Assembly: GCA_051880475.1 (NCBI GenBank)
Contig: JBJEOA010000004.1
Coordinates: forward strand, 62,001 to 126,000
DNA from: JAUUSJ01 sp051880475
GTDB lineage: Bacteria > Bacillota > Clostridia > Lachnospirales > Lachnospiraceae
DNA: 64,000 nt
Direction of reading: 5' to 3'
The translations under genes and the position numbers were made by a program. Numbering within the stretch: the first letter of the stretch is position 1; every line of letters begins with the position of its first letter. Positions 43,420-53,482 of the stretch are shown in pieces. The notes below the pieces were generated by a model. The model was not told where the DNA came from, did not search any database, and worked only from the letters and a program-made list of their open reading frames with translations.

Positions 43420-45390
43420 TTATCTTATTTTTTCTTGAATCAAGCCCGTTCGATAGGCATGAAGCAATTTTTCTAAATCTTCAATACGATTTCTAATCGC
43501 TCTTCCATTATCTGTATCATTTACTAATACACGATTTTGATTTCTCTCAATCAAGTGCGTAGAAGAGTGAATGTCTGTCTCATTTACAATTACATCCTTT
43601 GTGGAAGTAAATGGCTCATGAGATACAAGTCTCATTCCCCTTGAATTATAAATTAACGTATAACCTGCAATTCCAGTCTTTGTCTGATATGCTTTTGAGA
43701 AACCACCGTCGATAATTAAAACTCTGCCACCACATTTTACTGGAGATTCTCCTCGCTTAAGCTGTACTGGCATATGTCCATTAATAATATGTCCCTCAGA
43801 TGGATCTAATCCAAATTCTTTCATAATACGGTCTACAACTTCCGGATTTTCAATTAACTGATAATAATTATCCTTTTTTTCTTGCTGAATCTGCTTATCA
43901 TCAATGAAATATCTCTCAAATGTAGCCATCTTTTCTTTTCCATATACTGGAGAATTCTCATTTGACCAGATATACCACATAATATCTTGACCATAATAAT
44001 AATCTGCTAAATTATCCTGCTGGTAATATCCTTTTCTGGCATAATACTCTAATACCTCATAAAGACTCTTTCCCGAATAAGTGTACTTTCCAATTTTTAC
44101 CTCTCTAAAAGTTCCATCCTCATTTAGAGGAACGCAGCCGTGATAGAGCAAATTAGAATTATGTACAAGGAAAAGTCCTCCTTTTGAAAATAAGAATCTC
44201 ACATGTTTTTGTAATTTTTCACAGTTTTTAAATGCTTTCTTTAGACGCTTCATCAATGCCTTCTCATCCTCCGAAAGCTTATATGGATCTTGTGGATCTA
44301 TCGTTGGAAAATTTTTATCAAGAAGTGGATATTCTTTTCCGTCGATTGTAATAATTCCAGTCTCATAATTAATTTTATCAAGTAATCTTCTAGAATCCAT
44401 ATTAAATTCTGGTCTTCTTGCAATAAGTTGACCTTCTAGCTTAAACTGAATAATCGCAATTGCCTTATGCATCTTCATATTAAGCTCAATTTCATATTTT
44501 TCCTGCTGTTCCTCATCTGCATGAATATCAAAGCAATCACAAGGATCATCCGCATACGTATCTATCGCAAATCGAGCAAGAGGAATTAAATTGATTCCAT
44601 ATCCTTCTTCCAATACATTTAAGTTATTATAGCGAGCTGAAAGTCTAATGACATTAGCAATACATGCCTCATGACCAGACGCCGCACCCATCCATACGAC
44701 ATCATGATTTCCCCACTGAAAATCAACAGAGTGATATTCCATCAAGCTATCCATAATAATATGAGCACCTGGACCTCTGTCAAAAATATCTCCAATTACA
44801 TGAAGTTGGTCTACAACAAGTCTTTGAATCACATAGGAGAGAGCTGTAATAAACTCTTTTGCTCGGTCAAGACGAATAATCGTAGCAAAAATTTCATTAT
44901 AATATGCCTCTTTATCCGTAACACGATTATTTTCGCTCAGTAGTTCTTCCATAATATAGGAAAAATCGGATGGCAAACTTTTACGAAGTTTTGACCTTGT
45001 GTACTTGCTAGAAGATTCTTTACAAACGGCAATAAGACGATTCAAAGTAATCTTATACCAGTCAAGTAAATCTTCCTCATCTTTTTTCTTCTGAATAATA
45101 TCCTCTAATTTCTCTTCTGGATAATAGATTAGAGTTGCCAGCTCTTTCTTATCCTTCACACTTAATGTATTAGCAAATACGTCCTCAATTTTATAGCGGA
45201 TTGCTCCTGAGCCATTTTTTAATACATGTAAAAACTGTTCATACTCACCATGAATATCGGATACAAAATGCTCCGTTCCTTTTGGCAAATTTAAAATTGC
45301 CTGAGAATTAATAATCTCTGTACATACAGAGGCGATATCTGGATAAAGTGCAGATAAACTTTTTAAATATTTGATTTCTAAATTATTCAT
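43420..45390 (-). CDS. fbp: Fructose-1,6-bisphosphatase class III
   Basis: The 656-residue protein has the class III length and motifs: HFVSDIHGEYEQFLHVLKNG, VIGDIFDRGPGAHII and WGNHDVVWMG, a metallophosphatase core, and later GHMPVQLKRGE with DGGFSKAYQ. It converts fructose-1,6-bisphosphate to fructose-6-phosphate in gluconeogenesis, which fits the glycogen genes in the window. The ATG at 45390 has GAGGAGAAGG upstream. It lies 142 bases downstream of the second clpX, with no terminator seen between them. Confidence 0.95.
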   Translation of the reverse strand: MNNLEIKYLKSLSALYPDIASVCTEIINSQAILNLPKGTEHFVSDIHGEYEQFLHVLKNGSGAIRYKIEDVFANTLSVKDKKELATLIYYPEEKLEDIIQKKKDEEDLLDWYKITLNRLIAVCKESSSKYTRSKLRKSLPSDFSYIMEELLSENNRVTDKEAYYNEIFATIIRLDRAKEFITALSYVIQRLVVDQLHVIGDIFDRGPGAHIIMDSLMEYHSVDFQWGNHDVVWMGAASGHEACIANVIRLSARYNNLNVLEEGYGINLIPLARFAIDTYADDPCDCFDIHADEEQQEKYEIELNMKMHKAIAIIQFKLEGQLIARRPEFNMDSRRLLDKINYETGIITIDGKEYPLLDKNFPTIDPQDPYKLSEDEKALMKRLKKAFKNCEKLQKHVRFLFSKGGLFLVHNSNLLYHGCVPLNEDGTFREVKIGKYTYSGKSLYEVLEYYARKGYYQQDNLADYYYGQDIMWYIWSNENSPVYGKEKMATFERYFIDDKQIQQEKKDNYYQLIENPEVVDRIMKEFGLDPSEGHIINGHMPVQLKRGESPVKCGGRVLIIDGGFSKAYQTKTGIAGYTLIYNSRGMRLVSHEPFTSTKDVIVNETDIHSSTHLIERNQNRVLVNDTDNGRAIRNRIEDLEKLLHAYRTGLIQEKIR

Positions 45391-45532
45391 TTTACCTTCT
45401 CCTCTTTTTTGTTTTCCCATCTTAATACACTGTTTGGCAAATCGTTGCCGTTCTCCTTTCTTTGTTTTATCCTGCCACTTTCCTTCACAATTTTATCCCA
45501 AAAAGCCAATATATTCATTTACTCTTTCTTAA

Positions 45533-46960
45533 TTAGTTTTCATTTTCCCTCTGTTCAAGCTGAAGATATCCTCTCATCTCAATCAAAGGCAATCCCTTAT
45601 TTAAAATATAATCCCCTGTAATTGTTACCCTACCAATATTATCATCTTTTGGAATTTCATACATAATATCTAGCATTAACTCCTCGATAATAGATCGAAG
45701 TGCTCTTGCCCCTGTTTTTCTCTCTAATGCTTTTTGTGCAATTGCTTCTAATGCTGCCTCCTCAAAGCAAAGCTGCACTTCATCTAATTCAAGCAATTTT
45801 TTATACTGTTTTAAAATTGCATTCTTTGGCTCATGCAAAATACGAACAAGCATATCTTTGTCGAGTGGTTCCAAAGAATAAATCACTGGAAGTCTTCCGA
45901 TAAACTCTGGTATCATTCCAAACTCACGCAAGTCTTCTATTGTGACATATTGAAATAGATTTTTTTCATTATCAAACTTATCTTTTAAATCTGCATGAAA
46001 TCCAATCGAGGATTGTTTCGTCAATCTTCTCTTAATGATTTCATCTAATTCTGGGAAAGCACCTCCACAGATAAATAAAATATTCCTTGTGTTAATTGTC
46101 GTCGTTGGCACCATAGCATTTTTGCTCGTCGCTCCAACTGGCACTTCCACCTCACTGCCCTCTAATAATTTTAATAAGCCTTGCTGTACTGCCTCGCCAC
46201 TGACATCTCTACTATTTGTATTTCTCTTCTTTGCAATTTTATCAATCTCATCAATAAATACAATTCCTCGCTCGGCTTTTTCCACATCATTATCGGCTGC
46301 TGCAAGTAATTTCAATAATACACTTTCTACGTCATCACCAATATATCCAGCTTCTGTTAAAGAAGTTGCATCTGTAATTGCCAATGGAACATCGAGAAGT
46401 CTCGCCAATGTCTTTACGAGGTAAGTTTTACCACTTCCAGTCGGTCCAATCATTAGCATATTGGATTTATCAATCTCAATTTCATCCATTGTATTTGTTG
46501 CCACTCTCTTATAGTGATTATAAACAGCAACACTAATTACTTTTTTTGCATGTTCTTGTCCAATGACAAAATCATCTAACATTCCCTTAATTTTATGTGG
46601 GGCTGGAATATCTCTAAGAGAAAAAGCTGCCTCTTTTTTTGGTTCTTCTTTTTTCTTTTTTATCTTCTGTGACTTTGGTTGCTGAAATCCAAACATTTTA
46701 GAAAAATCCATATTAGAAAAATTCCCAGAATTCATATCAAAAAAGTTGAAAGAACTATTATTCATACTATCTAATGTTTTTTGCATACAATCAGAGCAAA
46801 TATTTAGATTGCCTGGCATAGATACCATTTTCCCCGCCTGTTTTTCGCTCCTTCTGCAAAGATAACAGTATTTCTCATATTCATCATTTGAATTTTTGTT
46901 ATTAGATTTTTCTATCGGTTCTTTTTTTGTTGTTTTTTCTTGTTCCTCTATTTTGTCCAT
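45533..46960 (-). CDS. Divergent second ClpX-type AAA+ unfoldase
   Basis: The 475-residue protein has a ClpX zinc domain (Cys32, 35, 55, 58), preceded by a 30-residue Lys/Glu/Asn-rich extension and followed by an Asn/Phe-rich linker. The AAA+ core has GPTGSGKT (172-179), pore loop GYIG (205-208) and VFIDEID (234-240). The sensor region and C-terminal domain (KTGARALRSIIEE) are complete. The ClpP-docking IGF is kept (319-321). The RKH loop, present in the other ClpX of this window as GGRKHPHQEF, is replaced at about 275-288 by an unrelated segment (GATSKNAMVPTT). This suggests it still works with ClpP but on other substrates. Confidence 0.9.
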   Translation of the reverse strand: MDKIEEQEKTTKKEPIEKSNNKNSNDEYEKYCYLCRRSEKQAGKMVSMPGNLNICSDCMQKTLDSMNNSSFNFFDMNSGNFSNMDFSKMFGFQQPKSQKIKKKKEEPKKEAAFSLRDIPAPHKIKGMLDDFVIGQEHAKKVISVAVYNHYKRVATNTMDEIEIDKSNMLMIGPTGSGKTYLVKTLARLLDVPLAITDATSLTEAGYIGDDVESVLLKLLAAADNDVEKAERGIVFIDEIDKIAKKRNTNSRDVSGEAVQQGLLKLLEGSEVEVPVGATSKNAMVPTTTINTRNILFICGGAFPELDEIIKRRLTKQSSIGFHADLKDKFDNEKNLFQYVTIEDLREFGMIPEFIGRLPVIYSLEPLDKDMLVRILHEPKNAILKQYKKLLELDEVQLCFEEAALEAIAQKALERKTGARALRSIIEELMLDIMYEIPKDDNIGRVTITGDYILNKGLPLIEMRGYLQLEQRENEN

Positions 46961-47066
46961 ATTTTTTTCCTTTCTACTTTTATCATTTTAAATGTAGAAT
47001 ATTTTTGCGTTTATAGCTGCCAATAGATTTATTTTTCATCCCATTTTTTATTATAACAGATTTTTC

Positions 47067-48476
47067 TTAATCAATCCATATATTTTTCCAAGCTTCCATT
47101 AATAATAAAATTCCCTTTTTTATATCCTTTTCTTGCAGTTTAGCAAATCCTAGTATAAGCATCGGGTATGGAAAACTTGTCTGTTTTTCTATTTCATATT
47201 CGCTAATTCCATATACCTTTACTCCTTGCTCTCTCGCAAGCGAAATCAATTCCTTCTCTTTTCTTTTTGTATGACATTCTAGGAGAATATGGAGACCAGT
47301 GCTCGTATTTTTTACTTGAATATGTGGTTCAAACTGCCTGCAAAGTTTTACTAGCATATCTCTTTTATTTTTATATACACCTCTCATTTTATTTAGATGC
47401 CTCTCAAAATATCCCTCTGTTATAAATGATTCTAAAATCTTTTGATCCGTCCTAGAAACGGTACAAGCTAAAAATCCAACTCTCTCTTTGTATCTTTTAT
47501 ACAATTTCCACGGGAGCACCAAATAGCTGATACGAATTGCAGGAGCAATCGCCTTAGAGAATGTGCCACAATAAATGACTTTTTGATTCCTATCAATGGA
47601 CTGCAATGAGGGGATTGGTTTTCCCTGATATCGAAATTCACTATCATAGTCGTCCTCAATAATATATCTTCCCTCTTCTTGATTTGCCCAATCTAATAAT
47701 TTTAATCTTCTTTGAATCGGCATAACAAATCCAGTCGGATATTGATGTGCCGGTGTTACATACAAAAACTGTGCTTTTGATTTTTCTAGTATATCTATGC
47801 AGATTCCCTGTTCATCTACTGGAATTGCCTCAATCTCATAATTCATCTCTCGAAAAATCGAATAAGGCTTTAAATAAGCAGGATTTTCCATGGCAATCAT
47901 CTGATGAAACCCTAGAATCTGTGTAAGAAGCAATATTAAATAATCATTTCCTGCTCCAACAATAATCTGGTCTTCATGGCAATTTACTCCTCTTGACTCA
48001 TGTAAATACTGCCTAATTGCCTTTCGGAATGAAAATTCTCCCTGTGCATCACCTGTCTGAAAAAGTTCACTATTAATCTCCATCATTACTTCTTTATTCA
48101 ACCTGCGAAAACAATTATAGGGAAAAGCATTCATATCGACTCCATTTGGAGAAAAATCAATTAAAATATCATCTTGTTTTTGCTGGTTATGTTCTACTTT
48201 TTCCTCCTGATACATATGTAGATTAGCGAGCCCTTCTATCTTTGATATAAAATATCCTCTTCTTGGCATATTTTCAATATATCCTTCCGACAAAAGCTGC
48301 GCATATGCCATATCAACTGTATTTCTACTCACTCCAAGATTCACAGCCAAACTTCTGCAAGACGGAAGTTTACTTCCACATTCTAAGTTTCCCATCCGAA
48401 TTTCTTCTCTAATATAAGTATAAATTTGTTCATATAAAGGTTCTTTCTTATTCACATCAAGTGCTATCGTAAGCAT
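47067..48476 (-). CDS. MocR-type PLP-dependent transcriptional regulator (GntR family)
   Basis: The 469-residue protein joins a GntR winged helix (residues 8-75, LPSCRSLAVNLGVSRNTVDMAY) to an aminotransferase-like domain with the PLP Lys in CGTFSKAIAPAIR, IIEDDYDSEF and a conserved tail. MocR proteins sense PLP or amino acids; PdxR of this type controls vitamin B6 genes. No pdxS or pdxT gene is near, so the target is unknown. It has an AAAGGAAG site and a good promoter. Confidence 0.9.
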   Translation of the reverse strand: MLTIALDVNKKEPLYEQIYTYIREEIRMGNLECGSKLPSCRSLAVNLGVSRNTVDMAYAQLLSEGYIENMPRRGYFISKIEGLANLHMYQEEKVEHNQQKQDDILIDFSPNGVDMNAFPYNCFRRLNKEVMMEINSELFQTGDAQGEFSFRKAIRQYLHESRGVNCHEDQIIVGAGNDYLILLLTQILGFHQMIAMENPAYLKPYSIFREMNYEIEAIPVDEQGICIDILEKSKAQFLYVTPAHQYPTGFVMPIQRRLKLLDWANQEEGRYIIEDDYDSEFRYQGKPIPSLQSIDRNQKVIYCGTFSKAIAPAIRISYLVLPWKLYKRYKERVGFLACTVSRTDQKILESFITEGYFERHLNKMRGVYKNKRDMLVKLCRQFEPHIQVKNTSTGLHILLECHTKRKEKELISLAREQGVKVYGISEYEIEKQTSFPYPMLILGFAKLQEKDIKKGILLLMEAWKNIWID

Positions 48477-48505
48477 TATTCTTCTTCCTTTCCTTTCTAT
48501 AAACT

Positions 48506-48534
48506 ACTATAATTATTTTATACTTTTCTGTCAA
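48506..48534 (-). promoter_or_regulatory. Promoter of the MocR-type gene
   Basis: On the minus strand a consensus TTGACA (48529-48534), a 17-bp spacer and TATAGT (48506-48511). The dispersed element B lies upstream of it and outside this transcript. Confidence 0.65.
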
Positions 48535-48677
48535 CTAACAATATGTTAAATTGTGAAACACCCCTCATTTTAAGGATACCATTTGCTTTTTTCCTATTTA
48601 AGAAACATCTTTTCTCTCATTTTTACATATACTCTTTATGAAAATAATTTATTTATAAACGGATATGTCTACTTTAA

Positions 48678-48780
48678 ATCTCTCTGCGTATTCATACGGT
48701 TTCATCTGCCAAATGCCAAATCAAATTTGAGCAAGCCTTCGTTATTTCGTCACTTGATTAGAACTTTCATAGTAAATTTA
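48678..48780 (-). repeat. Dispersed intergenic element, copy B
   Basis: The 103 bp resemble copy A (11507-11610) at both ends and in the middle, including GTATGAATACGCAGAGAGAT and ACTATGAAAGT on the minus strand. The long stem of copy A is not well kept. It lies just upstream of the dacF ribosome binding site, but in the opposite orientation relative to that gene from copy A relative to secDF. The rest of 48477-48790 contains no gene. Confidence 0.5.
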
Positions 48781-48790
48781 GGAGGAATTT

Positions 48791-49966
48791 ATGCGCCTTT
48801 TTCAATCTCTTTTCATCTTTTTTCTTATTTTTCATCTTCTTCCCGCTCACTGCCTTGCCACTTCCTCCTCCAAACTAGAAGAAGAAATTCACGATAGTAG
48901 CATACACGCAAAGGCAGCTCTCTTAATGGACGCAGATAGTGGGAGAGTTTTATATGAAAAAAACGGTTATACAAAAATGCCAATGGCAAGCACCACTAAA
49001 ATTATGACCTGTATTTATGTTCTAGAAAATGCGAATCTTGATGACACTGTAAAAATTTCTTCTTTAGCCGCCTCACAACCAAAGGTTCGTCTCGGTGTAC
49101 AAGTTGGAGAAGAATATCGCCTTGGCGACCTTTTATACGCCCTTATGCTAGAGTCTTATAATGATGCGGCAGTTGCTATCGCAGAACATGTAGGGGGAAC
49201 TGTAGAAAATTTTTGCAAGGCAATGACAAGAAAAGCAAAAGATATCGGATGTAAAAATACATCTTTTAAAACTCCAAACGGATTAGACGCAGATAATCAT
49301 TATACAACAGCCAGCGATTTGGCTCTCATCACCCGCTATGCTATTAGAAATAAAAAATTTATTGAAATTACGAACACTCCCTCCTATGAAATAAAAGAAT
49401 TAAAAAAACAAACCTCTCACTCTCTCACAAATAAAAATGCTTTCCTCCACCAATTTGAGGGGGCAATCGGAGTAAAAACAGGATTTACGACAAAAGCAGG
49501 CTATTGCTTTGTCGGAGCTGTCAAAAGACAAAACCGAAGTTTTATCTCTGTTGTTCTAGCAAGCGGTTGGCCTCCAAATAAACGGTGGAAATGGAATGAC
49601 ACATCCATCTTAATGAACTATGGCGTATCAAATTATGAGTATAAAGAAGTTCTATCCACCAAAAAAAGAAGCTCTCTTCTAGTTATGCGAGGTCTAAACG
49701 ACCAAGTTTCCATCGCACCTGAAAAAAACTTCTCTCTTTTACTTTCCGACAAAGATACTGTTCAAATCAAAACTCAATGTCTTCCCAACCTAAAAGCCCC
49801 TATAAAAACCGGACAATTAGCGGGATTTTCTTATATTTATGTGAATAATCAACTTGTTAAAACAATTCCGCTCCGCACAACTTCCTCTGTCAAAGAAATG
49901 AAATATTTTCATTATCTCGGAAAAATTGTTCATAAGTTTATTAGCTCGGACTACTATGCTAAATAA
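48791..49966 (+). CDS. dacF: D-alanyl-D-alanine carboxypeptidase (DacF/PBP5 type)
   Basis: The 391-residue protein has a signal peptide (to about residue 23), the penicillin-binding motifs STTK (67-70), SYN (122-124) and KTG in GVKTGFT, and a C-terminal PBP5-like beta domain. It trims the last D-Ala of peptidoglycan stem peptides. AGGAGG lies five bases before the ATG. Its 3' end overlaps the convergent hisC by 13 bases, and no separate terminator is seen. Confidence 0.93.
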   Translation: MRLFQSLFIFFLIFHLLPAHCLATSSSKLEEEIHDSSIHAKAALLMDADSGRVLYEKNGYTKMPMASTTKIMTCIYVLENANLDDTVKISSLAASQPKVRLGVQVGEEYRLGDLLYALMLESYNDAAVAIAEHVGGTVENFCKAMTRKAKDIGCKNTSFKTPNGLDADNHYTTASDLALITRYAIRNKKFIEITNTPSYEIKELKKQTSHSLTNKNAFLHQFEGAIGVKTGFTTKAGYCFVGAVKRQNRSFISVVLASGWPPNKRWKWNDTSILMNYGVSNYEYKEVLSTKKRSSLLVMRGLNDQVSIAPEKNFSLLLSDKDTVQIKTQCLPNLKAPIKTGQLAGFSYIYVNNQLVKTIPLRTTSSVKEMKYFHYLGKIVHKFISSDYYAK

Positions 49967-51003
49967 TCCCTCAAAAACTCAAGAAAGACTTCCATCTCTT
50001 CCCTCGTTCCAATGGTAATTCGAAGATAATTATCTAAAAGTGGCTTATTAAAATATCGAACATAAATATCTCTTTCCCTCGCAGCCATGAAGATATCTCT
50101 CGCTTTTTTTTCTTTGTGAGTAGCAAAAATAAAATTCGCCTTGGAATCTGGGAAGGAAAAACCTAATTTTTTCATCTCTCCCTTAAACCACTCTCTCGTC
50201 TCAATAATTTTTGCATTCATTTCTTTAAAGTATACATCATCTTCGATAGAAGCCACCCCTGCTATAATAGACGGACGATTCATCGTGTAGGAATTAAACG
50301 AATATTTTACGTCATTTAGCGCTTTAATTAAATTTTTATTTCCCATGGCATATCCTATTCTCATTCCCGCCATAGAACGAGATTTTGAAAATGTCTGTAC
50401 CACTAAAAGATTTTCATATTTTTTAAGAAGAGTCTTTGCACTCACACCCCCAAAATCAATATACGCCTCATCAACAATAACAATAACATCCTGATTCATT
50501 TTGATGATCTCTTCTATCTTCTCTAACTCCATAAATACTCCTGTAGGAGCATTTGGATTTGGGAAAATAACACCGCCATTTTCAGACTCATAATCTCTCG
50601 TCTCAATCTCCAAGTTTTCATCTAAAGCTTTTGTTTCATATGGAATCTGGAATAATTGTGCCCATACATCATAAAAAGAATACGTAATATTTGGAAATAC
50701 GATAGGTTTATCTGAATTAAAAAATGTCAAAAACGACATCGCAAGAACATCATCAGAACCTACTCCAACAAATACTTCTTCATCCTCTAATCCATTATAC
50801 TTCGCAATCGCATGTACTAAGTCAGACGCTGCAGGGTCTGGATAAAGTCTAAGTAAATCTATCTTTCTTAATGCCTCCATTACTTTTGGTGAGGGAGGAT
50901 ATGGATTCTCGTTCGTATTTAATTTAATCATTTTTTCTTTTTTAGGCTGCTCTCCCGGAACATAAGGAACAACCTTTCTTATATTTTTCTCCCAAGCTTT
51001 CAT
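49954..51003 (-). CDS. hisC: Histidinol-phosphate aminotransferase
   Basis: The 349-residue fold-type I aminotransferase has the HisC features KLNTNENPYPPSP, NPNAPTG, VDEAYIDFGG and the PLP Lys in TFSKSRSMAGMRIGYAMG. It makes histidinol phosphate in histidine synthesis. It is away from other his genes here, and HisC-like enzymes can also act on aromatic amino acids, so the exact role is inferred. It has an AGGAGAAAAG site. Confidence 0.9.
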   Translation of the reverse strand: MKAWEKNIRKVVPYVPGEQPKKEKMIKLNTNENPYPPSPKVMEALRKIDLLRLYPDPAASDLVHAIAKYNGLEDEEVFVGVGSDDVLAMSFLTFFNSDKPIVFPNITYSFYDVWAQLFQIPYETKALDENLEIETRDYESENGGVIFPNPNAPTGVFMELEKIEEIIKMNQDVIVIVDEAYIDFGGVSAKTLLKKYENLLVVQTFSKSRSMAGMRIGYAMGNKNLIKALNDVKYSFNSYTMNRPSIIAGVASIEDDVYFKEMNAKIIETREWFKGEMKKLGFSFPDSKANFIFATHKEKKARDIFMAARERDIYVRYFNKPLLDNYLRITIGTREEMEVFLEFLRDYLA

Positions 51004-51102
51004 TTTCTTTTCTCCTATCTGATCGAAAAATTTCCAATTTTTGTAAAATCTATCATCATTTTTTTACAGCAATATCCTACAAAGCAAAGATATTATAAAT
51101 GG

Positions 51103-51150
51103 AAGGGTGAAAGTATTTTTATCTTATCTCTTCCTAAAACTTTCACCCTT
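51103..51150 (-). terminator. Terminator of the aminotransferase gene
   Basis: AAGGGTGAAAGT and ACTTTCACCCTT are exact reverse complements; the stem lies just past the stop of the aminotransferase gene, between it and hisC. Confidence 0.75.
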
Positions 51151-51164
51151 GATTTTTATTTTAT

Positions 51165-52352
51165 TTATTTGTACTCGTCAGCTAATTTCTTGAATAATGG
51201 CAATGCTCTCTCAATAACTTCAGTAGGTACACAGTAAGAGATTCTTACATGTCCTGGACATCCAAAACTATCTCCAGGTACTAATAAGAGATTATACTTT
51301 TTAGCACGCTCGCAAAAAGCATTTGCATCTTCTTCTAATGCTCTTGGGAATAGATAAAAAGCTCCGCCTGGCTCTACGCATGTATATCCCATCTCAATTA
51401 ATCCGTTATAAAAAATTTCTTTATTTCTCTCATAAATGGAAAGATCGGCTGTCTCATCTACACATCTTTCTACAACCATCTGATAAAGAGAAGGTGCACT
51501 TACATAAGCGAGAGATCTTGCAGCGGCAACTAAAACTGGAAGTAAAATATCTGCATCCTCTGCTCTCTTAGAAAATGCCACATATCCAATTCTCTCTCCA
51601 GGAATTGAGAGAGATTTACTATAAGAATAACAAACTAATGTATTATCATAATATTTAGGCACATATGGAACAAAAACATTTGCAAAAGCAATCTCTCTAT
51701 ATGGCTCGTCTGAAATAATATAAATAGAATGTCCATATTCTTTTTGCTTTTCCTCCAAAATAGCGGCTAACTTCTTAATTGTATCCTCGCTATATACAAT
51801 ACCAGTTGGATTATTAGGAGAATTGATTAAAACACCTTTTACATTTGGATTTAATGCTTTTTCAAACTCCTCAAAATTAATCTGGAAAGAATCAATATCT
51901 GCTGGAATTACACTAAGTTTTCCGCCTGCTCCCTCCACAAATGCCTTATATTCTGGAAAATATGGGGCAAATGTAATAATCTCATCCTCTGGTCCGTCAA
52001 TCAACGCTCTAAAGCAAACCATAATTGCTCCGGCTGCTCCAATAGACATAAAGATTTGATTTTCTGTAAAATCCATATCAAATCGTTCATTTAAAGACTT
52101 AGCAATCGCTATTTTTGTAGAAACTAAACCTGCATTGCTTGGATAACTGTGAGTCATAACTGGGTCTTGTTTTTCCAAAATATCGATTGCAACTTCTTTT
52201 ACAATTTCTGGTGCTGGAACATTCGGATTTCCAATGCTAAAATCAAACACATTTTCTCTTCCAACTTCCTTGGCTCTTTTCATTCCAAATTCATAAATCT
52301 CTCGAATAATAGATTTTTGCTTGGACATTTCTACCATTTTCTTAGCTAACAT
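51165..52352 (-). CDS. PLP-dependent class I/II aminotransferase
   Basis: The 395-residue protein has the aminotransferase motifs FDFSIGNPNVPAP, INSPNNPTGIVYS, ISDEPYREI and the PLP Lys in YSYSKSLSIPGERIGY, ending with an Arg in HVRISYC that binds the substrate carboxylate. It belongs to the aspartate/aromatic aminotransferase group; substrate is not resolved. It follows prfA by 28 bases on the same strand and may be read through from that operon. Confidence 0.9.
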   Translation of the reverse strand: MLAKKMVEMSKQKSIIREIYEFGMKRAKEVGRENVFDFSIGNPNVPAPEIVKEVAIDILEKQDPVMTHSYPSNAGLVSTKIAIAKSLNERFDMDFTENQIFMSIGAAGAIMVCFRALIDGPEDEIITFAPYFPEYKAFVEGAGGKLSVIPADIDSFQINFEEFEKALNPNVKGVLINSPNNPTGIVYSEDTIKKLAAILEEKQKEYGHSIYIISDEPYREIAFANVFVPYVPKYYDNTLVCYSYSKSLSIPGERIGYVAFSKRAEDADILLPVLVAAARSLAYVSAPSLYQMVVERCVDETADLSIYERNKEIFYNGLIEMGYTCVEPGGAFYLFPRALEEDANAFCERAKKYNLLLVPGDSFGCPGHVRISYCVPTEVIERALPLFKKLADEYK

Positions 52353-52380
52353 ATCATCACTCTCTTTCTATCTTTCTCTT

Positions 52381-53454
52381 TTATATATCCTCAAGCTTGC
52401 TTAATTTTGCCGCCTGATCTGCCGCTGTCAAACTATCAATAATCTCTGTCAAATCACCATTTAAGATACTCTCAAGTCGATGAAGTGTAAGCTTAATTCT
52501 ATGGTCTGTGACACGTCCTTGTGGGAAATTATAAGTACGAATTTTCTCAGAACGATCTCCTGTTCCCACCTGACTCTTTCTAGCTTCCGCTTCCGCATCA
52601 TGTGCTTTTTGACACTCCAAATCATAAAGACGAGAGCGGAGAACTTTTAAAGCTTTATCTTTATTTTTCAGCTGAGATTTCTCATCCTGACAAGAAATAA
52701 CAATACCAGTTGGAATATGAGTCAGACGCACAGCAGAGTCTGTTGTATTGACACACTGTCCACCATTTCCAGATGCTCTAAATACATCAAATTTACAATC
52801 ATTCATATCAATCTGAACATCCACTTCCTCAGCCTCTGGCATAATTGCGACAGTTGCTGTGGATGTATGAATTCTTCCGCCAGACTCAGTAGCTGGAACT
52901 CTCTGCACACGGTGTACGCCACTCTCATATTTTAATCTAGAATAAGCACCTTTTCCGTTAATCATAAAGACAGCTTCCTTAAATCCGCCGATTCCACTTT
53001 CATTTAAACTCATTGTCTCCACTTTCCAACGATTGCTCTCTGCAAAGTTTTTGTACATACGGAATAACTCAGCCGCAAATAAGGCAGCTTCATCCCCACC
53101 TGCTCCTGCACGAATCTCTACAATAACGTTTTTCTCATCGTTAGGGTCTTTTGGCAATAATAAAATCTTTAAATCATTTTCCAATCGAGCAATATCATCC
53201 TTTGCCTGAGAAAGCTCCTCTTTGGCTAGCTCTCTCATCTCTTCATCATTTTCCTCCTCTAAAAGCTCAAGACTTTCCTCCACTGTCTGCTGAGCTTCTT
53301 TATATTCATTATATTTTTCTACTATTGGAGTTAAATCATTTTGCTCCTTCATCAATTTTTTAAAACGCTCCTGATCATTTACTACGGATGGGTCGTTTAA
53401 CTCTTCCATTACAATCTGCAAACGTTTCACTAAATCATCTAATTTATCAAACAT
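52381..53454 (-). CDS. prfA: Peptide chain release factor 1
   Basis: The 357-residue protein has the GGQ motif in ASGNGGQCVNTTDSAVR and the PAT-type stop-codon recognition motif in RVPATESGGR. Class 1 release factors read UAA and UAG and free the peptide. NGGQCVNTT, rather than AGGQHVNKT, is a form I associate with Lachnospiraceae. It lies directly after prmC, which methylates this Gln. Confidence 0.96.
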   Translation of the reverse strand: MFDKLDDLVKRLQIVMEELNDPSVVNDQERFKKLMKEQNDLTPIVEKYNEYKEAQQTVEESLELLEEENDEEMRELAKEELSQAKDDIARLENDLKILLLPKDPNDEKNVIVEIRAGAGGDEAALFAAELFRMYKNFAESNRWKVETMSLNESGIGGFKEAVFMINGKGAYSRLKYESGVHRVQRVPATESGGRIHTSTATVAIMPEAEEVDVQIDMNDCKFDVFRASGNGGQCVNTTDSAVRLTHIPTGIVISCQDEKSQLKNKDKALKVLRSRLYDLECQKAHDAEAEARKSQVGTGDRSEKIRTYNFPQGRVTDHRIKLTLHRLESILNGDLTEIIDSLTAADQAAKLSKLEDI

Positions 53455-53482
53455 TTGTTTCTTCCTCCATTATTTTCTTTTA

